64,000 bases of DNA, from positions 176,006,019-176,070,018 of the forward strand of contig NC_030677.2 in the NCBI RefSeq assembly GCF_000004195.4, given 5' to 3'. Below the pieces are notes generated by a model. The model was given only the letters and a program-made list of their open reading frames with translations. It searched no databases and was not told where the DNA came from. The DNA is from Xenopus tropicalis (lineage: Eukaryota; Chordata; Amphibia; Anura; Pipidae). The translations under genes were made by a program, and so were the position numbers. This document shows, piece by piece, positions 56,181 to 64,000 of this stretch (position 1 is its first letter; each line of letters starts with the position of its first letter).

Positions 56181-58094
56181 TTATTCCAGTGTTTTCCCCA
56201 AAACAAATCACAAACTGAATACCTCAAATTCTCTTTTTAAGGCTGTATGTTACAGTATCATTCTCCTCAGCTAACCTTACAAACTATACTTTTAAGAAGA
56301 GATTAAGCCCTTTGTTCTTTGGACATCCGTGCCAGAATTCCAAATGAGATACTGCATGTTCTGAAATGCAAAATGTTAATACTTAATATGAAAGAAATTT
56401 GTTTCAAGAAGGGCTGGTTTTCATATGGTAATCAGTCCAGTTCTAAACTCTTACAAATGCATACCACTTCTATTAAGTGCAGACAGATTTCATGAATATT
56501 AATGAATATTCGTCATGTTAATTTGGGGCTTTGTTCTATGTAACATGCCAAAAAAGAATTTAAAATTCCTTCAAGTGAGAAAAGAAACTTTACTTAAGGA
56601 AATTAACCATAAATATGGTAACAATACATTATCGCGTTCCATGGTACTTTTAGGCTTGGAAGTCTGTGACCTGGACTAGTGGAATGGAGAGCCCGGCCTG
56701 CCTGTTTCTTCCAGAAAACTCCAGCTTCCAGGACAAGACAGCAAAATAGAGAGAAACAGAGAAAACATTTTCATTTGGTCACTCTACCAAAATACCTAGG
56801 AAAATAGCTTGGTAGATACACAGTGGCCACCCAGTATGGGTAAACTGGTATTTTTAAGAGAGGGAGCATAATGACATTTTAATAACATTTTAATGTGTAA
56901 AAGTCCATTGCAGTCAAGTGCATTCAAACAGCTTCTACACTACAAAAAATGTCTCACTAAAACGCCTTTGCTTCTTGTAATTCTGATTTCTTATGAATCA
57001 AACTGGGGATAAAATAGCTTGTTTCTTGTGTTAGCCCCAAAACTAAGAAAGAAATAATACAAGAAAATACATCTCCTACCAATTTCTCTCTTTGTTATAT
57101 TCACTTTCATCCCATGTTATTATTAGCCTTATTATTAGCCAACATCCCGAGAGTTTGCAACTATAAGTTTATATACCTCTGTTGGTGCTTTTCCAAGTCA
57201 TTAATAAGGTCAAATTACTTTATAAAAGGGATTTGTCCCCTTAGCATCAAAGTAGTCCTGGAAACTTTCAAAGAATGGAATCGAGGTATAACCTTGAGGA
57301 TTATATCTTTCTGTATTTGCAAAGTAAAAGGTTGTATTGTTTATTTTCAACAGAGCACAAACTATTTTTAGATCATCTTCTGTTACTTGTTTATTATTGT
57401 GATGGCGGTAACAAGCTCGGTTCAGAAGGAATATTAGTTCAAACCTAGACAAAACACGGGAGTAGTATATTACCTGCAAATTGACTGACAGACCTTTTAA
57501 CATGTTTTTAAAAGAATGTTTGTGACATTTACTGCATGTGTATTATTTAGAATAAACTCCATTCCAGGAACATAATAAATGTTTAAAAAGAAGGGTCTTA
57601 TACACAAAGGCAACAAAAACATAATGCTAAGAATATTTATTCAGAGAACACATAATTTGTTCACAATCATTGCAGTCACATTCAAGAGCTTTTTATCTAC
57701 CACCCACCTACAGTCAAAAAGCAAATGCATTTTGGGAGCCCAGATACATTTTGTAGCCAATGCAGTGGATTAAGCGCATTATATTCTGCTCTCTCCCCTA
57801 TGGCAGCATTGCTGGTAAGATATTGAACTTCTTCAGCTGACTCAGGGTCACTGTTATATGCCCATTTCTGTGCCAGCATCTATGTGTGTAGTTCAAATAA
57901 CTATTAATGAAGTTTATCCAGACACATGTTCTTCATTATTGTCCCCCCTGGTTTGATATTATGATAGTATGCTATGAGTTATTTTTTCATTTTTTTTATT
58001 GCAGTATCATTCCTTTACTTATCGCACGTCTTTTGTTTCCATCTATGTTTCCAGTTTTACCTCATCCTGAAATCAGGAACATACAAGATTTCTA
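56181..58094. other. Unrecognised sequence
   Basis: There is no gene or named repeat in 1.9 kb. Short open frames occur on both strands without domains. Confidence 0.5.
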
Positions 58095-58495
58095 CTCTCA
58101 GGGACAGTTTTATTAAAATTCGTATTTTAATTTTTTTTGCTCTAAAACTCACAAAAATATATCTTCAAATCAAGCACTTATTACCCTAAAAAATACTTGA
58201 AAAACTTGAATGTTGAACTTCAGCATCTGAAGCTTGCAAGGCAATGTAAAAGCCAATGGGAGTTGGCCTAGGCAAAAGGTAACCTACTGTATCTATTCAA
58301 GCTTTTTTTGAGCTTGTAAACTCACAAATTTGAGGTATTCAAGTTTTTTTTCCACAATTTTATTAAATTGAGTATTTATATTTAACTTTTTTAATAAATT
58401 AGCAAACATTTAAATATTTTTTTTTTAATTGTGTTTTTATACGAAGTAGAAACAAAACTCACAAATTCAAATATTTGAAAATAATCCTCCCCATC
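58095..58495. mobile_element. Probable decayed MITE
   Basis: GGGACAGTTTTATTAAAATT at the left and a weak inverse near AAATAATCCTCCCC at the right bound a segment. Its centre, AAGCCAATGGGAGTTGGCCT followed by AGGCAAA, I know from repeated Xenopus sequences. A related centre occurs near 24940. Confidence 0.4.
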
Positions 58496-58804
58496 TCATT
58501 TATTGGAGTGTGGCGGGGTTTATCACATCGGGGAAACATGTATAGAGAGCAGAACAGAGCAGAACTATACATTACAGCTCACTACTGATTTTTTTATGAA
58601 TCATTTTGTTATTTTATAGGGATTTAGGGTGCAACCCAGAGCTGCTGATTTCATTCTAACTAATCCACACATTTTTCAAAGTAGATAAATGTTTGAATAA
58701 TGCTGAACTCTGACTTCTGTTGGATCCACAGCAGAAATGTCCCAAAGTATCTCTGTGCATAATTGCAGAATAATTGGGAAAAAAAAATTTCTCTTTGCCT
58801 ATAT

Positions 58805-58870
58805 AGACCAGCACAACAACAGTAAATTATATTTTAATTACTTTAATTTTTGGGTGTTACTGTTCCTTTT
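58805..58870 (+). mobile_element. Family F TTAA-type MITE, right-end fragment
   Basis: ACAACAGTAAATTATATTTT, AATTACTTTAATTTTTGGG and TGTTACTGTTCCTTTT match the right end of family F (compare 26260-26329). The last TTAA is altered and the rest of the element is missing. Confidence 0.7.
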
Positions 58871-58978
58871 CAAGTTCTATGAATTTATATTTATTGATGA
58901 AAACGTGATTTTTTTTGCAGTTCGTCTTGAGTGCTTAACTCTGCCACTTTACGGCAGACATGTCTCTCAGACATATAG

Positions 58979-59324
58979 AGGACCATTTACTCAAGCTCAA
59001 TTTTTTAGCTTTAGGTTTTTTGACCCTAAAACCCGATTTTGTCACAATTTATTATGCGACAAAACCACAACAAATCCGAATGGAAAAATACACCATCTAA
59101 AACCTGGAAAAATCAATGGCAAATGTCCCTTTTACAATTGGAAGACCTTTCTTTGTTTTGTGTTTTAAGAGGATTTCAGGGTTTTTTGGACACTTTTTTT
59201 TTTTGTTAATGCGTTTTTCATTATCATCTTTTGATAAATGACTGACATTCATGGAAATTAGTTTAGTAGTGGTTTAAAAAAAACTATAAAACCATGAAAA
59301 TCCAAATGTTGATAAATGGGCCTC
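58979..59324 (+). mobile_element. Family L repeat, copy 2
   Basis: The left end is GACCATTTACTCAAGC and the right end is TTGATAAATGGGCCTC. The shared core GACAAAACCACAACAAATCC and CAATGGCAAATGTCCCTTTT links it with 44209-44632. A 143-codon open frame crosses its left border and is a repeat by-product. Confidence 0.65.
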
Positions 59325-60015
59325 ATTATGTTCCTCATCTGGTATTACCAATGCACCTAACTTGTCATGAGGTTTAAATATCTAACAGGTATTGATCATT
59401 AGTTAATTAAATTATGCACCATTAAATAAAACATGGCTGGGAAAACAATATTCAGTTTCCTGAAGGCCAAAGAGAAGTGTTAGATTCACACAGTTACTTG
59501 TTTGCAAATATAACTGCTAGAGTCTAGAGTCTTTGTAGACGTAAAATGTACTTTAAAAATTACTTGTATATCAAAACTTTTACTCCTTGCATTAATTCCA
59601 ATGCTCATATGATATATTGCCTGGTTATATTTCAGCCGTTAATCACCCAATGCAGTCGGAATATCCTATTACTCCCAATAGCTCCATTGCACTTATGATA
59701 TATTACCATGTATTATTTTGTCAGTTAATCGCCCAGTGCAGTCTTGATGTTAAGATATAGCTGCCACAACATTATTATAACACATTAATCCTGCAGCAGC
59801 ATGATGGGTGGTGGGTTGCTAAAGATATGCACGCAATCAGGTGTTGGTTTCTGCTGGTGTGAATATGCCTTTCCTTCTCCTTTAAGATACAATATAAATC
59901 ACACATGAAGATCCCAGAAGATAGCAAATATTTGTACAGAAAAAGTAAAGAGATTTGTTTTACTGGAATTTGTTGAAAGACCGTGGAAGAAAAAACAGTA
60001 TCTAATTAAAACAAG
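59325..60015. other. AT-rich sequence, nothing recognised
   Basis: No gene or repeat is recognised. Confidence 0.5.
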
Positions 60016-60324
60016 TACAGATTTGAGACCTGTTATCCAGAATGCTCAGAACCTGGGGTTTTCTTGAATCTCCAATATATTAAGTCCACTAAAAATCATA
60101 AACCTGAAATAAACCCAATAGGATTGTTTTGCCTCCAATAAGGATTAATTATGTCTTAGTTGGGATCAAGTACAATGTACTGTTTTATTATTACAGAGGA
60201 AAAGGAAATCATGTGTAAAAATCTGAATTATTTCTTTAAAATGGAGTCTATGAGAGGTGGTAACCCACCTCGTAGCAGTTGTAGCTTTTCTGAATAACAG
60301 TTTTCTAGATGAATTCCATACCTT
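60016..60324 (-). mobile_element. Family A MITE, reverse, worn
   Basis: It starts TACAGATTTGAGACCTGTTA and ends near GAATTCCATACCTT. It has a 20-base insertion (GTAACCCACCTCGTAGCAGT) between the GAGTCTATGAGAG and AGCTTTTCTGAA boxes. This is the most diverged full-span copy of the family in the window. Confidence 0.85.
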
Positions 60325-60825
60325 GCCCCCATATGCGCAATTCAGTCACTTACAATAGGTGAACATTTGTTTTGGAAAACTAGCATAAAAAACATATTAC
60401 AGTAGGAAGAATAATGGAAGGCACTGCCATTACAAAATCAACAGTAGCAACTGCTTCATTCTTCAGTCCTAAGTCCTGCTGTTGTAAAGAGCAGTTATCC
60501 ATACAATAAATGGGTTTGACATTCTGGATACTGTGAAAAGGTTTTAAACCTTCATTTTATTTTAAAGGTCAGCTTTCACCCATCTTCTTTAACATTTACA
60601 AATGTTATAAAAACTTTAATCAATGTCTGTGTCCAAAAGAAGTATTTTCTGAAGTCCTTAGGAGAGAATACCAAGATGTGGTCGGTACAACTTCATGAAT
60701 ACATACATAAAAAATATAAAGTATACAAAAACACTCTACTGTGAAACTAAAAATAGCTAAAGTTTTTATGTTCCCTATATTTTCTTGGTATGTCCCAACT
60801 GCATGCTAAGACATTTCTGTCTGTC
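60325..60825. other. AT-rich sequence, nothing recognised
   Basis: No gene or repeat is recognised. Confidence 0.5.
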
Positions 60826-61022
60826 ATTTTTGAATTTCTGGCTTGGAGGCAAGTGTTGATTGTATATAACCCAGTGTAAAGCCAAACAGAGCCTTCTATA
60901 GGCTACCAACCCACATAGAGGCTACCAAATACCCAATTATAGCTTTTACTTGCACCCCCAGGAACATTTTTCATGCTTGTGTTGCTCCCCAACACTTTTT
61001 CCATTTGAATGTGGCCCACATT
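60826..61022 (-). mobile_element. Family D hAT MITE fragment, reverse
   Basis: GGCTTGGAGGCAAGTGTTGA, AAACAGAGCCTTCTATAGGC, TGCTTGTGTTGCTCCCCAAC and CATTTGAATGTGGCCCACA follow the order of the D element at 23260 in reverse. Both termini are missing. Confidence 0.8.
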
Positions 61023-61297
61023 TTATAAAAAAAAGAAAGGACTTAATTAGTGTTTAGAATGTTTTGCTGTTTGCCATAATATATTGTACAAAGGAGTGAC
61101 TAAAGGGCCCACATTTATAAGATGCCTCATGTGGAACAAGCATAGGAGTGGAACGGGCATATGTACTTATAAGAGAAAAGACCAACAGTGTTAGAGTCCA
61201 TGGGCCAGGATTATAGGAAATTCATAATGCTTATTGAGGACCAACTGCACCCACAACAAACAAGCTACAAGTTCTTGTGGGGAAAGAAATTTAAGCA

Positions 61298-61598
61298 GCA
61301 AGCTTAATGTTCACATGGTTTTTGTGGTACAGCAAGCTTAATGTTCACATGGTTTTTGTGGTACAGCAAGCTTAATGTTCACATGGTTTTTGTGGTACAG
61401 CAAGCTTAATGTTCACATGGTTTTTGTGGTACAGCAGCTGTATGTTTACATGGTTTTTGTGGTACAGCAGCTGTATGTTTACATGGTTTTTGTGGTACAG
61501 CAGCTGTATGTTTACATGGTTTTTGTGGTACAGCAGCTGTATGTTTACATGGTTTTTGTGGTACAGCAGCTGTATGTTTACATGGTTTTTGTGGTACA
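61298..61598 (+). repeat. Two-type minisatellite: 4 x 34 bp then 5 x 33 bp
   Basis: Units at 61298, 61332, 61366 and 61400 begin GCAAGCTTAATGTTCACATG. Units at 61434, 61467, 61500, 61533 and 61566 begin GCAGCTGTATGTTTACATGG. All end in GTTTTTGTGGTACA. The switch is abrupt and includes a one-base length change. The 33-base period is 11 codons, which creates long repetitive open frames on both strands that are not genes. Confidence 0.97.
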
Positions 61599-62245
61599 CT
61601 GGTTTGATATCAGATATATATTTATTAAACAGCAACTGAATTATTTATTTAGTATTTTTTCCTTTAAAATAAAATGTGCTCAGTCTAAACATGTGTTTTC
61701 CTAATATAAATGTCATGGTAAACATCCAAACATTAGTTTAGCTAGCTTGCATGCTGGTCTAAGGTTATTGCTACAGTATAACATAAATATATTACAATTC
61801 TAATCAGAAAAAAGGTTAAAATTACTGGTTTTAAATCATGCCGACTGCTTTATCTCAAACGCCACAAGAACTTCCTTTTTTTAATATAGTTTAATTATAG
61901 TTTCTCGTTCACGTTTATTAGCAAAGTCTGGACAGATATTCCTATAAACATTTTGGCACTAAACAAGAGACTCTTGGGCAGGTGAGCTCTCCTGTGAACT
62001 AAATAAATATGGATTTCCATGGTAACATAAACTTACATATTTTTCTACTCACATTGCTTCACAGCAAGGTTACCATGGAGACCAAGCCTATCTCAACTTC
62101 CCTTGTTTGTTGTATACAACTCTACAATAATTATAACAATGGGCAGATGAAAAAATGTACAAAGTTATAAGCACAAAGGGAGGATGTACAAAAAGTCACA
62201 CACAGAGGTTTTATAAAACAGTTTTTTGCACACATTTTAGAGCAC
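61599..62245. other. AT-rich sequence, nothing recognised
   Basis: No gene or repeat is recognised. Confidence 0.5.
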
Positions 62246-62248
62246 TGT

Positions 62249-62268
62249 CACACACACACACACATACA
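62249..62268. repeat. (CA)n microsatellite
   Basis: A short CA run ends in CATACATA immediately before the next MITE. Confidence 0.85.
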
Positions 62269-62532
62269 TACCCTGTTTCCCCGAAAATAGGACATCCTCC
62301 AAAAGTAAGGCACCCCCCCGATTTTTCACCCCCCTATGAAAATAAGGCACCCCCCCGAAAATAAGACACCCACCTAGGGCTGGGCGATAAATCTCGCCCA
62401 AACGATGGAATAAATGTGTACTGTATTCTTCTTCATGGAAAAATAAGACATCCCCTGAAAATAAGACCTAGTGCATATTTTGGAGCTTAAAAAAATATAA
62501 GACAGTGTCTTATTTTCGGGGAAACACGGTAT
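62269..62532. mobile_element. MITE with ACCGTGTTTCCCCGAAAATA ends
   Basis: The left end is TACCCTGTTTCCCCGAAAAT and the right end is ATTTTCGGGGAAACACGGTA, flanked by TA. Internal GAAAATAAGGCACCCCCC and ACATCCCCTGAAAATAAGAC words are diverged repeats of the same motif. A stretch at about 62376-62436 (CTAGGGCTGGGCGATAAATC) does not fit and looks like a fragment of another element nested inside. Similar elements occur in many vertebrates. Confidence 0.85.
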
Positions 62533-63070
62533 ATATATTGTATCTACAACTAAGGACCACCTTTGTGCACACAAAGCCCAGTATCTTCTGTGGAATTTAT
62601 AAAAGAGTGCCTTGCCCTCTGCTGAAATTACAGATATTGCTGCTTTGGAACAGAGATGCTTCTGCAAGGGGGGCTAATATACAATGCTTACGCAGCTGTA
62701 CATTCTAGGTGAGTAGGGAAAGCGGTTACAAGGCAGATTTTAAGAATCACTAGCATCACTTTGCAGGTTGAAGAGCATGTATAGACACAAGTACCTTTGT
62801 AAATTCACTTGTTACCTTCACATTTTGTCTAGCCTCTGGAACATGCAGTTTACTGATGAGATTATATATAGCTCTTTCATTGCTGCTTTCAGGTTGCCTG
62901 CCTTGACAACTCCTTTCACAGAATCATTTACATGTGGGTGCAATAATAAAAGAACGTTCATGCAGCAATCTCTATAGGCAGAACTGATAAACATAGAATG
63001 TTTTTTATTATGGTTTGCTAAAACCAGGGTTTTAGAAAAAATAATCAAAAAAAGCTCTCAATTTTACCAA
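62533..63070. other. Unrecognised sequence
   Basis: No gene or repeat is recognised. Confidence 0.5.
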
Positions 63071-64000
63071 GGGACAGATTTATTAAAGTACGATTGCTCC
63101 GAATCCGACTTTTTTCTTACTGAGCGTATTTTCTGCAACTTATTTGTACCTTTGCGTGACTTTTTCGTACCTTTGCACGAATTTTTCGTACTTTGCGACA
63201 AAATCATATTCTTGAGCCGAGTAAGAAAGTTTCGGATTCATTCATGCTTCAGTATCGTGACTTTCCTTGGGCCAGGTTGGAGCTGCAGTTTGCCATTGAG
63301 TCCTATGGAAGATTTTCCTTGGGCCAGGTTGGAGCTGCAGAGTGCCATTGAGCCCTATGGGAGACTTTCCTTGGGCCAGGTTGGAGCTGCAGAGTGCCAT
63401 TGAGCCCTATGGGAGACTTTCCTTGGGCCAGGTTGGAGCTGCAGAGTGCCATTGAGCCCTATGGGAGACTTTCCTTGGGCCAGGTTGGAGCTGCAGAGTG
63501 CCATTGAGCCCTATGGGAGACTTTCCTTGGGCCGGGTTGGAGCTGCAGAGTGCCATTGAGCCCTATGGGAGGCTTTCCTTGGGCCAGGTTGGAGCTGCAG
63601 AGTGCCATTGAGCCCTATGGGAGACTTTCCTTGGGCCAGGTTGGAGCTGCAGAGTGCCATTGAGCCCTATGGGAGACTTTCCTTGGGCCAGGTTGGAGCT
63701 GCAGAGTGCCATTGAGCCCTATGGGAGACTTTCCTTGGGCCGGGTTGGAGCTGCAGAGTGCCATTGAGCCCTATGGGAGACTTTCCTTGGGCCGGGTTGG
63801 AGCTGCAGAGTGCCATTGAGCCCTATGGGAGACTTTCCTTGGGCCGGGTTGGAGCTGCAGAGTGCCATTGAGTCCTATGGGAGGCTTCCAAAATCATGCA
63901 CAGAAGGATCAAAGTCAGAAAGGTTTTCCCGTCATTTACGATCGTTTGGATACGAAAATGTTGTGACTTTTGGATCACCAATACGATATTATCGTGACTT
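63071..64000 (+). mobile_element. Family B long form with minisatellite, cut by window end
   Basis: The left end is GGGACAGATTTATTAAAGTA. TTTCGGATTCATTCATGCTT precedes the array and CCAAAATCATGCACAGAAGG follows it. The right part (GTGACTTTTGGATCACCAAT onward) matches the short B elements, but its terminus lies beyond 64000. Confidence 0.88.
63259..63882 (+). repeat. 52-bp minisatellite, 12 units
   Basis: Starts lie every 52 bases from 63259, for a total of 624 bp, or exactly 12 units. The first and last units carry GAGTCCT and the inner ones GAGCCCT. The three GGCCGGG units at the right end resemble the cluster near the right end of the array at 6030. Confidence 0.97.

Noticed and set aside
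61372..61704. Repetitive 76-109-codon open frames on both strands
   Set aside because: They come from the 33-base period of the minisatellite, which is a multiple of three. There is no start context and they do not extend beyond the array.
1..64000. tRNA, rRNA or snRNA genes
   Set aside because: I looked for tRNA box A/box B pairs and conserved small-RNA cores by eye on both strands and found none I could defend.

Overview
This looks like a 64-kb, AT-rich, gene-poor stretch of a frog genome, most probably Xenopus (X. laevis and X. tropicalis cannot be told apart from this window). The case rests on several miniature transposon (MITE) families that I recognise as abundant in Xenopus: the TTAA-flanked T2 type with termini TTAAAGGAATACTGTCATG; a 330-bp family with termini TACAGGTATGGGATCC (here 'family A'); a family ending GGGGCAGATTTAT (here 'family B'); and hAT-like repeats starting CAGGGATTCCCAACC. 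Family letters are local labels, not database names. No intact protein gene, tRNA, rRNA, CRISPR array or prokaryotic feature is visible.

Layout. 1-5.5 kb: a broken non-LTR reverse transcriptase on the minus strand (1195-1883) and the first A and B elements. 5.5-9.3 kb: a hAT-like element abuts a long B element that carries an 18-unit, 52-bp minisatellite. 9.3-18 kb: mostly unrecognised sequence with one complete T2 element and a consensus CTCF-type motif. 18-20.5 kb: a T2 element with a second MITE nested in it, then a B element with 14 minisatellite units in the opposite direction. 20.5-29.5 kb: a three-layer nested insertion at 22.8-23.7 kb, a second CTCF-type motif, a near-perfect 32-bp hairpin, and two T2-like elements sharing a TTAA. 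At 29.54 kb there is a possible first coding exon in a YY1-type start context, the only candidate host-gene feature. 30-41 kb: a hAT MITE with an 8-bp target duplication, four A elements, a nested palindrome and TTAA-type elements. 41.9-47.2 kb: two long elements of one family ('K'). One holds a 38-bp minisatellite; the other holds a Tc1 transposon inserted in its own internal array. 47-56 kb: a decayed DIRS/Ngaro-like tyrosine-recombinase retroelement on the minus strand, hAT-like copies, a B element with only two 52-bp units, a fold-back T2 element and a long CTAT microsatellite. 56-64 kb: sparse repeats, a two-type 33/34-bp minisatellite, and a final B element with 12 units that runs off the window end.

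The strongest theme is structural. Two unrelated MITE families (B and K) each carry internal tandem arrays, and in B the array varies from 2 to 18 units while the period stays exactly 52 bp. Three former enzyme genes can be read (Tc1 transposase, DIRS-type recombinase, non-LTR reverse transcriptase), and all are broken. Many long open frames in the window are by-products of tandem repeats, not genes.
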